64,000 bases of DNA from Mrakia gelida (taxonomy: Eukaryota; Basidiomycota; Tremellomycetes; Cystofilobasidiales; Mrakiaceae): NCBI GenBank assembly GCA_024345305.1, contig BRON01000002.1, forward strand, positions 2,294,001-2,358,000, in the 5' to 3' direction. Every line of letters starts with the position of its first letter. Position 1 is the first letter of the stretch. The notes under the pieces are model-generated. The model was given only the letters and a program-made list of their open reading frames with translations. It made no database searches and was not told the DNA's origin. The translations under genes were made by a program, and so were the position numbers. Below are positions 23,469-34,714 of the stretch, one piece after another.

Positions 23469-25503
23469 ATGACCACCTCAGCGCTTCGCCCGCTCTTACC
23501 ACGGCCGTTACCCTTCTATCTCCCCGCCGTGCTCCTCCCCCTCTCCCTCTCCCTCATCATCCACCCTCTCCTTTCTACTCATCCTCACTCTCTCCCAGCC
23601 CTCGAAGCCTCGTTTGGTTTCTCTCTCCTCGCCTTCCTCGCCAGTCTCTACGTCGTTCCAGCTCTTGGACCAGCGTTTGTGGCGAAAGGGTTCAAGGGGA
23701 GAGATCTGTTAAAGGTCGGAGGAGCGTTCGTGTGAGTCGCAGGCAGGGCTTAGCAGAGGACCGAAGGAAGGGAAGGAAAGCTCGAGCTCACCATCTTGCG
23801 CTTCCTTCGTTTGCTTCATCCAGCCCGGAGTCAATGGGACTCCCAATCGCCGCTATCTACATTCTCCTCTTGATGCTTTTCATTCCCTACCCTTTCACGG
23901 TACCCTCAGCTGTTGGACCCGCTAAGACTGGACCGTTTCCTCACGAGGAGGTTCGTTCAGCCCAAGCTCGATCTCCCTCCTCTTCGTTCCCCTCGTCTTC
24001 AAAACCTCGATTTCGTGCTGACTGCATCTACGTTCTTGCTTTTCAGTTGACACTCTACCTCTCGGCTCTCCTCTCTCTCCTCACGGCGACCCTCCTCGGA
24101 TTCCTGGACGACGTCTTCGACATCCGCTGGCGGCACAAACTCCCCATTCCCATCGTCGCTTCGATCCCTCTCCTGCTCGTCTACTACGCCCAAGGAGGTC
24201 TCACCGCCGTCATAATGCCTAAAGGACTCAGAGGAGTATTCGGCACTGTTGTTGAACTAGGTAAGCTCGCTTTCTCAACCTTCTTGTCCCCCAAAGTCAG
24301 CTTGGGACTGACCCGTCGTCGTGCGAACGAGCAGGACCCCTCTACTACGTCTACATGTCCCTCCTCTCCACCTTCTCGACCAACTCGATCAACATCCTAG
24401 CCGGAATCAACGGAATCGAGGTCTCCCAATCCCTCATCATCGCTCTCTCGGTTGTCGCCAACGATCTCCTCTACCTCCCCCTCCCTCGAATCGACCTCCC
24501 TTACCTCGGCGAGATCTGGGAGCACCGAGGGATGAGCTTGCTGGGAGTCATCGGAGGAGAGGAGATGGTCAGGAGGCATCTCCTCAGTCTCTACTTCATG
24601 CTTCCTCTCGTCGGGGTCTGTGCTGGATTGCTGTATCACAACTGGTGAGCTGCTCGCTGCTTCGACGCGTCTCTTCAGAACGCGCTCGTGCTGATCTTCT
24701 TCTTGCTTTGTTTGATCTATCAGGTACCCATCAAGAGCCTTTCCAGGAGACACGTTCTGCTACTTCACTGGCATGACCTTCTCCTGCGTCGCCATCCTCT
24801 CCCATTTCCCCAAAACACTGCTCCTCTTCTTCATCCCTCAAATCTTCAACTTCATCCTCAGCTGTCCTCAGCTCTTCGGTCTCGTCAACTGCCCTCGACA
24901 TCGGCTACCAAAGTGAGCCTGTCCCCCTTCCGCTTCTAACTCCATGTGCCCGTCGTTCGCCTTTCGCGCGCTGACTCGCTCTCTTTCGACGCGCGTGCAG
25001 ACTCGACGAATCGACTGGGCTCCTCGACCCCTCAAGAGTCGTCTTCCCTCCCTCGCCAGCACCACCACCTCCCTTCCGAACGGTGCTCTCGCTGGAGATC
25101 TTCTCGGCTCTTCGACTCGTCAAGCTGGAGAGGGAAACCGCGAAGGAGGGAGTCATGTCGTCGAGCGGTCGAGGTCGGATACGTAGTTCGACGAACCTCA
25201 CGATCCTCAAGTGAGTCTTATCCAGCTGCATATCTTTCTGATGCTGTAGCTGACTCGCGCGTCCCTTCTCGCTTCAACAGCTTCCTTCTCGTTCACCTCG
25301 GATCGATGCGAGAGGACGTTCTCACGAAGGTCGTGATCACGATTCAGGTTCGTCGCTCTTTCTTTCTTGTTCGCTCTATCTGCTCGACCCACAACCCCGA
25401 CTGACTTCGCCTTCTTCCTCTCTGGCAGATCGCTGGATCTCTCTTGGCCTTCTTCGTTCGGTATGGAGCCGTCAGGCTGTTCTACGACGGGGATAGGAAA
25501 TGA
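23469..25503 (+). CDS. ALG7: UDP-GlcNAc:dolichyl-phosphate GlcNAc-1-phosphotransferase
   Basis: A multi-pass membrane enzyme that makes GlcNAc-PP-dolichol, the first step of N-glycan assembly at the ER and the tunicamycin target. Visible features are an N-terminal hydrophobic segment, [31 protein letters not shown], and the catalytic loop [20 protein letters not shown] with adjacent Asp residues. After that come [60 protein letters not shown], and final TM segments ending [10 protein letters not shown]. About ten TM segments are expected and can be traced. Exons are separated by short introns. The stop at 25501-25503 leaves about 360 bp to the mannanase start on the same strand. Confidence 0.93.
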
Positions 25504-25863
25504 ACTTTTCGCGACAACGTCTGGTTCTCGGCAAGCCTGAAGCATCTCGGGTCGCTCAGCCTCTGCCTCTTCTGTAATAAGCCGCCTGGTTCGCGAGTCC
25601 TGGGACCGGAGGACTACAGCCAACACGAACAAAGCCCGTCGCGTCTTCGTCGCGTTGGGTTTCTCCGAGATCGCTGCTCGAGCCATGCTAGATCGCCTCC
25701 TTCGATCTTGTGACCAGCTTACTACAGATTCCTTCAGAGCTAGTAGAGGTCGGTCCGACGTCTCTTCTGGACTGTAACAGGGAGGTTTCGCCGAGTTGAT
25801 GCCCTGAGCTTCTCGTCTCGCGAACGCACTTTCCTCCTCCAACCGACGCTCACCCTCTCGACG

Positions 25864-28310
25864 ATGCGTTTCTCACTCCTCTCTCTTACCTTCGCAGCTC
25901 TCATGAGCGTTTCTAGCTCCGCTGCTACTCCCTCTACAGCTGAACTCGCGCCGAGGGGAGTTCCTAAAAGATTCGTGACGACGAAAGGAACGGAATGTGA
26001 GCCGCGACGTTTCTTCTACTCGTCAGCGGGACCGCTTCGAGCCTGACTGCACGCTACAGTAGAGCTCACATCATACTTTTATTCCTCAGTCATCCTGGAT
26101 GGAAAGCCTTTCTACTTCGCTGGGTATCTTCTTTCCTCTTCCCTTTCACCCGAAAAAGGAAACCAAGCTCACGAGTCGTTTCCCCTCTTTCTACTCTTCT
26201 TCAGCACCAACTCGTACTGGATCACTCACCTTCTCGAATCCGCCGACATTGAGCTCACTTTCAAGACCATCAAGAAGGCCGGTCTTAAGGTCCTCAGGTG
26301 CGTAAGCCAGCCCACTTTGATCAGTCGCGTCGCGCGGCGTCGAGGTCTCGTTCCCTTCGCTGTTCTGACCCCTACTCTCACTGTCTCACGTCTTTGTTTC
26401 AGGGTCTGGGGATTCAGTCTAGTCTCTTCTGTCCCTCCTGCCGAAGAGAAAGCAACCTACTACCAAGTCGTGACGAACTCAAGCATCACGTTCGCTCTTC
26501 CTCCCTCGCCTTTCCCTGCGGCTGAGACTGACCTCGGCGCGCTTCTCTTCCAGCGTCAACTACGAAAAAGATGGCCTTCAGAGGTTCGATGAAGTCGTGA
26601 GACTTGCCGAGAAGTACGACGTGAAGCTCGTTGTTGCTTTGACGAACAACGTTCGTTTTCATCGATTGTCTTCTATGATCTGTTGTCCGAGCTGACCTTT
26701 TCTTCCTCGGTCGCGAACAGTGGGGAGACTTTGGCGGAGCAGACCTCCTCGTGAAGCAGCTTCTCACTGGAGAAGAAGCGACCTACCACTCAAGGTGAAA
26801 CGTTCGCGTCGGCTAGATGGACGCGCGCGACTGCTCGTTTATCGAACGCTCCTCTTATCACTCGTCGATTGCTCCAGCTTCTACACCAACACCCAGGTCA
26901 TCAAAGCTTACCGTGAGTGATACGGTGCTCCGAAGGCACGCCTCGAACGAAGACGCGCGTCGACTCCAGCGTTTTTGTCGTTCTGACTCGTTTTTCCCGC
27001 TTGTCCTTCACTCGCAGAGGACTGGGTCACCATCATGGTCAAGAGATATCGCGGTAGCACTGCCATCTTCTCTTGGCAGCTCGGTGAGCAATAAACCTTG
27101 CTCTTCGTAGATCTCAGCTCGCTAATCAACACCCCATTTTTGCGTCGCGTCGCAGGAAACGAACCTCGATGCGTTGGATCGCTACCTGCTGCTCCCTCGT
27201 GCACCGTGGATACTTTGAACACATGGATCAAGGATCAGTCGGCCTTCATCAAAAAGTTGGTGAGTTCAGATCTGAGGAAGTTGGCGGGGGGGGAGGGAAG
27301 GGGGGGGAGGGCGTGAGCTGATCAGTTCCCCATTCGTTTTCATAGGACCCCGACCATCTCGTCTCAATCGGAGAGGAAGGATCCTTTAACTGGGGATCGA
27401 AGGATCAGATCTCAGACAGCAACTACAACGGAGGTCAAGGTCAGTGACCCTTGCTGGCAGCTCAAAGTTTGCGTTCGACTTGTCGACGCGTCCGAGCTGA
27501 TCTTTTGCTTGTTCCAGGCATGGATTTCGACGCTCACCTGAGGTTTAAGAACGTTGACTATGGTAAGTAAGATGAGGCTTTCTGGTTCGGAGATAGAAAG
27601 CTGATCGATCCCTTCGAAACTCAGGAACCTTCCACATGTTCGTCGCGTCGCCTTTTTGACGATCATCCTAGTTCGAGCGAACAACCAGGCTGACCTGTCA
27701 TCGAATGTGCCAGGTACCCCACTCCATGGACTGAGCGACCCACCGACAACGGCCTTTGGGGAGTCGAATGGATTCGATCTCACTTTTACTCGTCCGTCCT
27801 CGCCGACAAACCGATCGTCCTCGAGGTGAGCTTCCTCTCCTGCCTGTCCTCCCAAACTCACGCTGACCGTTCCCTTTGTATCTATCATTCTCATTCAGGA
27901 GTTTGGAACTGAAACTGCTGCAAACAAGACTCTGTGCGTCCCGTCGTCCTCTGCCTTCTCGCTCGACGCGTCGTCTTCGAATCCACTGACGCGCGTGTCC
28001 CTCGTCTTCCCAGCTGGTACCCTCTTTGGTACGACGCTGCTATCAACGGAAACCTCGGAGGAGTTATGACCTGGCAATGGGGTCAGACCGGCCTTTCGGA
28101 CGTCGAGACTGGGATCATGGGAATTGAGGGAGGGAGAAATCACAACGAGTGAGCTCAAATCCTCGTCTCTCGCTCGTTTGATCGAGTCTCAGAGGCTGAC
28201 TCTATCTCATCTGTCGCTTCTGCTACAGTGGGTACTCCGTCTACCCTGGAGATCCTGCTTACGATCTTCTTCTCGACGCCGCGAAGAGGCAGAACAGGAA
28301 GAGCGGTTGA
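25864..28310 (+). CDS. Secreted endo-1,4-beta-mannanase, glycoside hydrolase family 5 (subfamily 7-like)
   Basis: The product begins with a signal peptide (MRFSLLSLTFAALMSVSSSAA) and a short pro-like stretch ending VPKRFV. The GH5 barrel follows: LDGKPFYFAG|TNSYWI, LKVLRVWGF, KLVVALTNNWGDFGG, AIFSWQLGNEPRC with the acid/base Glu, MDFDAHL, VEWIRSH, PIVLEEFGTE with the nucleophile Glu, and MTWQWGQTGL. It ends LLLDAAKRQNRKSG. The order is that of fungal GH5_7 beta-mannanases, which cleave internal beta-1,4 bonds of mannan and galactomannan outside the cell. It is unusually fragmented, with a dozen or more short exons. No carbohydrate-binding module is visible. Confidence 0.9.
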
Positions 28311-28696
28311 GAGGGCTTGGGGTTGAGGGAGGAGGGAGCCGAGGAGAGGGAGTAGCAGAGCGAGCGAGTGGAGTCTGTAGTCTATGATCTGAGCACGAGC
28401 CCTTCTTTTGTGGATGCGGTAGATCAGCGAGCAAAACATCCTCCTCGACTCGCGTTCGTCGAGGTCACATCCTCTTCCTCCTCGTTCACGCGTTCGATGC
28501 TCCGTCATCCCCAAAAGCCTGCCCATTTCTGTCTTCCGCCTCAGACGTCTATCAAGCTTCGACGTATCGCCTCCAGCTTGTCCAGCCCGGTAGGAAAGTG
28601 TCGTCAAGTCGTCATCGCATCCTGAACCCTCCCTTCCCTGTTCCTCTCCTCCTCTCGTTCTCCTCCCAGAAGTCCTGCCTACGCTCTCCTCCCAGC

Positions 28697-29041
28697 TCAG
28701 AACTCTCCTCCCCTCTTCACCCTCTGCTTCTTCTCTCCCAGAACCTCCACCCTCCCTCCCTTCCCTCCTGGAGCGGCAGCTTCAACGGCGTCGAAGACCT
28801 CCTCCTTGATCCTCTCCCACTCTGGACTCCCGCTTGGAACCTCGACCGAAAAGAGATGCTCGTCGGGGAGCTCTCCGACTGGTGAGACGTAGGTGATTGG
28901 GATTGATGAGCGAGCGGTGAGAATGGCCGAAGAGGGAGGTTGGAAGGAGGGGGAGGAGGAGGGAGGAAGGGAGAGATGGAGAAAGGTGTGAAGCGGGGAG
29001 GAGAGGTTGGGAGGGGTTCGAGGGACGGCTCCTGAGGACAT
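28697..29041 (-). CDS. Small hypothetical protein (114 aa)
   Basis: A single-exon frame starting MSSGAVPRTPPNLSSPLH. It contains SSIPITYVSPVGELPDEHLF, SVEVPSGSPEWERIKEEVFD and a basic end (GEKKQRVKRGGEF). Third-position usage resembles neighbouring genes (C-rich early, G-rich late). There is no signal peptide or known domain. It is divergent from the next small gene at 29219. Function is unknown; it could be real or a chance frame. Confidence 0.4.
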   Translation of the reverse strand: MSSGAVPRTPPNLSSPLHTFLHLSLPPSSSPSFQPPSSAILTARSSIPITYVSPVGELPDEHLFSVEVPSGSPEWERIKEEVFDAVEAAAPGGKGGRVEVLGEKKQRVKRGGEF

Positions 29042-29218
29042 GCTTGGTCTTAGAGTTGAAGGGTGAGGTGAAAGTGAAGACAGATCAAAGATTGATGTTT
29101 TCGTTGGAGTCGAGAAGACGAGTTGATGGCTGTTGCAGCCAGCTCGAAGGGGAGGGACGAAAACGAACGAAGCTCAACGACATTCGCCTCCCTTCCTCTC
29201 CCTCCCGACCCTCAGTAT

Positions 29219-30025
29219 GCGTCGCTCCTCCAGAATCAGTATCGCTAGAGCTAAGGCTACAGCTGAGGCCGAAGCTCCTCCTCCACCTCAGCAATCACCT
29301 CCTCACGTCGAAGCAGCCCTTCCCTCTCTGCCTTCAGTCGTCCTTGCCGTCGCTCTGCCTCCCCCTCCTCCTCCTCCAGCCGGCGCTCCTCTCGGTCCCG
29401 CCACCTTCCTCGAAGCTAGCACCTCAGCCCTATCAGCAACAGCAGCTCTCTTTGTTCCCGGCTCTTCTCTCGTCCTTCCTTCTTTGCTGACGCTCTCGTC
29501 GATTCGTTTTCTTCTGATTTGTTTCAGCTACATCAAATCCGCCGTCGACGCTCTAGCTCTTCGAGCCCGAGGTGGGCCTGCCGGTCTCAAAGCTCATCTG
29601 TTCGTTCCTGTCTCCCCGCTCGTTTCGTTTCGACTCTTCGTTCCTCGCACCTCGTCTTGATCATTCCACTCACGCCTCTCCTCGCTCTCCCTCCTCATTT
29701 TGCCTGTACTGACTCCGACAGCGCCAAGAACGAGTCCCGCAAACGCAAAGCAGCCGAAACTCGAGCCAACAACCCCAAGTTCGTCCCCATTCCTCTCCCC
29801 TCTCTCCCTCTTCACTCTTCACCCTCTCGACGCGACGAAACGAAACGAGAACTGATTCTACCTTTTTGCCTTTCGGCGCTGGTTCTCGTGCTTGACTACG
29901 ACAGACCTCGAGCGCCGTCAAAGAAGAAAGCTCGCACGTCTTACGGTTACGACTGGTCGAACTCGTGGCAGGCTGGCGACGACGAGGGAGATTATGGGGG
30001 GGCATACGATGAGGAGATGTACTAG
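29219..30025 (+). CDS. Hypothetical small basic nuclear-type protein
   Basis: A likely first exon starts MRRSSRISIARAKATAEAEA and runs into an Ala/Pro-rich stretch. Later exon-like segments, each bordered by plausible splice sites, code AKNESRKRKAAETRANNPK and PRAPSKKKARTSYGYDWSN, ending DYGGAYDEEMY. Lys/Arg clusters suggest nuclear localisation. The internal exon borders around 29450-29580 are not settled. No family is recognised. Confidence 0.4.
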
Positions 30026-30237
30026 GTGCAGTTGGGAGCTTAGCGTAGTACTTGGGATCGGGGTCGGGTCGGCTATGGATTGTTTTCTCGAGCTGACTGC
30101 GAAGAGAGCGAAGGAAAGACAACGAGAACATCAAGGACGCGACCTGAGGTTGTCTTCCGTTTCAACTCCCCCTCCTCCTTGCTTTCGCTGTCCTCGCTAG
30201 TGCGATCAAACCTTCACTTCATCCGACAAATACCTAT

Positions 30238-31939
30238 CTACTTCTCAAACCCCTTCACCCCAAACTGGAAGATATCGTTTCTCGCGTAGTGTCCGACCAC
30301 GTCGAGGTCGTACTTCCCTCGCACGATGTCGTCCAGATCTAGGGTAGCCGTGAGGACTCTGGGCGAAACCAAGCATCATCTCGGTCAGCTCAAAGTCCAC
30401 TAAATAGTGGAACAAAGACGCGAAGGAGAAAGCGACCCACCCTTCCTGGCCTCGCAAAGGACCAGCGAGAACCTGTCCGAGAGGACCGACGATTATGGAA
30501 CCTCCTGCAATCATGATCCCTTCTGGGTCGCGAGTCTCGGTTGGGCCGATGGGTTGGGTGGGTGGAAAGTCCTGCGAAGGGGAAAGAGGGGAGAGAATGG
30601 GACGCGACGAGTCAGTCGGCGAGGGACGAGCGAAAGAGATGGAACGACGAGAGAGCCGACCTTTTGCTGAGCGAACTAGAGGATTCATGGTACAAACAAG
30701 TGGGGGTCAGTCTCGGAAACCGAGGGGAAGCACCAGCAGGGACCTGAACGAGACGAAAACTCACCTGGCAGGCCGACAAAACGAACGTCCTTCCCTCCTG
30801 AGCGATGTGCCTCATCGTCGACTCCCAGCTCTCTCGAGCATCGACAGTTGGAGCGCAGTAGATCTGAACGCCCTGCTGGTACCAATGAGTTCGGAGAAGA
30901 GGCTGCGAGGCGAAGAAGAAACGAGGGAAGTCGAAGTCAGGCGATGAGCGACCGAACGGACGCGACGTGCGATCGACTCGAGATGTCGCCGCTGAAGAGA
31001 GCTTGAACAAGAGACCGTACTCACCATATAGTTCTCCCAACAGATGGTCCCCGAAAGCAGAGCCGTCACAGGCTCCTCCTCCTTCGCGCTCGACTCGACA
31101 TCCGTCGGCGACGGCGACGAAGAAACGAACTCAGCCTTCACCACCTCCAAGGTCTTCTCGTCTCCGAACCCCCAGATCAGGCGTTCAGCTCCTGTAGGCA
31201 TGAGCTGAGGGCAAGCCAACCACCCGAACGAAAGCCAAAGAAGAGAGGAGAAGAGTCAGTCAGCTCGTTCGACGCGAAGGAGAAAAACCGAACGAGCGCC
31301 CGTCGAGATGGATGGTTCGCCGTTGGCTCACCTTCCTCCTCTTATAAACCAACCCCTTCCCTGGGTCAAAGAACCCTACGGAGCAGTACAGCGTCCCTCC
31401 GTCCTTCTCGATGATTCCAACAACGAGGAAGACGTTGTGCTCCTTTGCGATGGCGGCGATTCGGTCGGTTGAGGGCGAGGGGATGGAGATGGCTCCTGCG
31501 AGAAGAGGAGAACGAGGGCAGAAAAAAAAGAGAGACGTCAGTTGGAGTTGGAGACGGACAGGCAGCCTCTGCCAGCAAAGGTTGTATAGTGGTGCGTGTG
31601 CGAAGGAAGAACGAGTGCCAGCCGACCTTTGTGATACTCCAAGAACTCCTCCCTCCCTTCGACCGTCCTGCTTCCTACAGGCGCTCCGAAGGTCGAATGT
31701 TTGGGGTAGCCTGTGTGCGAAAACGCAAGCCCAGCCTTCAATCAGCATCTCTGTCCCCCTCCCACCTCTCTCCCCCCTTCGCCCAACTCACCTCCAACAA
31801 AAGCCTCAGGAAAGACGACGAGTTGAGACCCATCTCGTTCTTTAGCGAGCTTGACGAGTCGTTCGAGTTTGACGAGCGTGTCAGGGACGGAGTAGGAGGA
31901 GGTGGCGCATTGGGCTACGGAGGCGATGAGGTTGACCAT
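30238..31939 (-). CDS. Nitrilase (carbon-nitrogen hydrolase superfamily)
   Basis: The product starts [17 protein letters not shown] and has all three catalytic residues in order: Glu in [13 protein letters not shown], Lys in LVYKRRKL and Cys in [14 protein letters not shown]. Other family segments are [45 protein letters not shown], and [19 protein letters not shown]. The C-terminus is [18 protein letters not shown]. The CWEN motif places it in the true nitrilase/cyanide-hydratase branch, enzymes that hydrolyse nitriles to acids and ammonia; the substrate cannot be told from sequence. About seven exons. A Ser/Glu-rich insert ([18 protein letters not shown]) lies just before the Cys motif. It is convergent with the preceding small gene. 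Confidence 0.9.
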
Positions 31940-32451
31940 CGTCGTGGGTTGAGGGGAGGAAGGAGGGGGGAGGGAAGGAGGACGAGACCGAGCGAAGTTG
32001 AGCTCGACGAGTTTCGAGTCACGCCTTTCGCCGTCGACGGGCTGAGCCCGCCGGACCTTCGTAGATATCCGACCCTCACTCCAGCTGCCTGCTGAGAGCT
32101 GATCTCAGTTTCTGAGAGGAAGCGGAAAGTTTTCTCTTCTGTTTCAGCGAGGAGAGCCCTCTCGGCTTTCAAGCGAACCTCCTCCTCCCCTTCGTTCAGC
32201 CCATCTCCTTCCCTCTCTGCTCAGCACGATGCGTGATAGATACATCTCAGACAGTAATGTTGAGTAGCGAAAGAGAAGAAAGGGAAGCGTGTAGGTGCAG
32301 TGGAAAGAGTAAAATGAGAAAGTTTATCGCAAGAAAAGAAAAGAAAGAAAGAAAAGCAACCCGAGCGAGAAAGCGACACCACCAGAAAGAGCCCAAAAGA
32401 CGAAGACGAGAAGAGAACGGGACGAGACGCGAGAGGAATACCTCGAGTGGC

Positions 32452-34496
32452 TCAACGACGTGGTGAGGGTGTAGGTGCTGAGGATGTAGTGGCAGCGGTG
32501 GCGGGAGTGGGTGCTGAGGCTGCATCGAAGAAAGGGACGAGAGAGTGTCAGCTTTCGCTCGCGACGAACTCGCTCTCGAACGAGAAGGAGTGCGAATGGG
32601 GGACGTACGTTTCTCCTCCTCCTCCTCTTCCTCCTCCTCACTCTCCTCTCCCTCCCCCTCCTCATCCTGTCCTCCCGCTACCCCCTCGAACAAATCCCCC
32701 TTCTCTCCATTCCCCCCTCCCTCCCTCGCGTCCGCCCCTCCTTCTTCCTCCTCGCCCACCCACCTCCCTCTCCAATCCACCCGATCCAGCTCCTCCAAAG
32801 CTTTCGGCCTTTCCCTCAACCACATCATCCTAGGTCCGCTCCTGGCCCTCTCGCTAACCTTGAACCCGTAGATCTTCTTGCTGTACACCTCCCCGTACGC
32901 CTGCTTCTGACCTCCGTGAGGATCCGGGTTCCGGAACGCTGGTACGGAGGCTGAGTTGGGCGTGTTGGAGGTGGTGGGGGTCGTAGGGGCTGAGGAGGGG
33001 AGAGGAGCTGCTCCTGGGGGGGAGGAGGAGGAGGAGGAAGAGGAGTTGGGAGGTTGTTGGGAGGAGGCGGTGGAAGGGCGAGGGGTGGTGGTTGGTGGAG
33101 GGGGGAGGGAGGAAGGAGCGGAGTAGAAGGGAGCGGGGAAGAGTTCTCGGTAGGTTTGGTAGAAGAGGTGGGGGAAGGTGGTTCCGAAGAAGGCGCCTGC
33201 AGTAAAAGAACAACGAGGGAGGGGAGGAAGGAGAGAGGAGGGTCAGCTCGAGCGTCGTCTCTCGAGAAGCTCGCAATTCGAATCAAAGGGGGGGGTCGAC
33301 TCACCATCTACGCCTTGGAACCGACTGCTGGGAGGAGAGTAGATGTCTCCACAGTTGGGGCAGTAGAGCTTGACGGTGTCCAGACCGGGCTGGTCTGATC
33401 GTCCACAAGGGATCACGGCCGTCGCGTGGCAGTAAACTCGAGGGCAGGCTCCGAAGGTCTTGTTCACCTGGGAAATGGGAAACAGAAGCGAAGGGATAGA
33501 GGTTAGCCTGAGCTCTCGAAGGTGAGGAGAGGGACGAGAGAGGGAGGGGACGAACCATAGCTTGGAGTCCTTGACGAGTGAGGATGTAACGTTGATGAAC
33601 GAGACCGTAGAGGAGCTCGGCTGAGGTCTCGACGATGGAAGCGTCCGGGATACGGTTCGATTCGTCCTCTGCGAGAACAAAGCGCATACAGCCAGAGTCA
33701 GCTCGAGCTCGATGGAGGCGTGAGAAGAATGAAGGAGAGGGAAGAGGACGACGAACCTGGTTCAACGTCCAAAACCATCTCGAGAGCTTCCTTCCAGAAC
33801 GGGACCATCGTTTGAAGACCTGTAGAGTCGAGAAGAGGGTCAAGTCAGCTCTAGGGTCGAGAAAGGATGTATGCGCCACTTCGCTCAAGCCCAGTATCGA
33901 GCTCGTTCCCTCTCTTGTGAGGTTGACGGAACCGAGAGGGGGAGGAAGGGAGAGAGGAGAGGTGGACGAGGCAGGGCGACGACGGATGGATGGAGTCTGA
34001 ACTGACCCGTCAAGTTGAAGTCGTCCTCGATAAACTCCTCGGCTACCTCGCAGAAGTACTCGTGACCAGGGAGAGAGGTGAACCATGTCTAGTAGAGGTA
34101 AAGAAGAAGAGGGAGGAGGGTGAGAGAAGGAGGTTGGATGGTCAGCTCCCGAGATCCCTTCCCAGCTCTCTCTTTTGTCCCTCCCTTCGCCGTCGACAGA
34201 CTCCCTCGAAGCCGTTCAAAGAGGAAACGAGAGCATGTACTCACTATCCATGTAAGGGTGGAAGTCTGAGTTGAGCTGGGTGGGGAGGAGGAAGCTGTAG
34301 GAAGACGAGAAGAGGAGAGGGGGCTGTCAGTGAGGTGGGAGGGAAGGAAGGGACGAGGAGAGTGAGGTGATTCCTCCCTTCTCTCTCTCTCGTTCGTTCA
34401 AGCTCAGAACTGACCGTATCCCTCGAGATCTTCTGTGTCTTGTTGAGCTTCAGGATCCATCTCCTGCTCGTTGGAAGCAGACGCGAGATCGGACAT
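32452..34496 (-). CDS. CKB1: Casein kinase II regulatory (beta) subunit with long insertion and acidic tail
   Basis: The product starts [20 protein letters not shown]. It has [48 protein letters not shown], the zinc site [18 protein letters not shown]...[10 protein letters not shown], and [19 protein letters not shown]. All are signatures of CK2 beta, which dimerises and tethers two catalytic subunits. Where most members continue directly to the YGFK...SGPRM segment, this one first has a Pro/Ser/Thr-rich insert of about 75 residues, including runs of Pro and Ser. After [19 protein letters not shown] comes an extra tail with Glu runs ([10 protein letters not shown]) and APTPSPRR. A last intron (GTACGT...GATGCAG) precedes the final short exon. 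Confidence 0.9.
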
Positions 34497-34714
34497 CAAA
34501 CACGGGAGAGAAGGAGGGAAGAGGGAAGGGAAGGGGAAGGGAGGAGAGAAGGTCGCGGTTTTGAGTTGACTCCAAACGCCCTTTCTAATCGGCGCCTTGT
34601 CCGCCCAAATCGATTAAGGAAATCTTTGCCTCCCAAGCTCGTCCAGTCGCCTTCAACCACCACGACCTCTCCCTCCCCTTCCTCCTTCTTTTCTCCCTCC
34701 CCTCCATCTCTACG

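Noticed and set aside
32247..32450. Read-through hydrophobic tail of CK2 beta (…FFSFLAINFLILLF)
   Set aside because: A canonical GTACGT...GATGCAG intron moves the true end to a different frame with a stop at 32452. The hydrophobic tail is 3' UTR.
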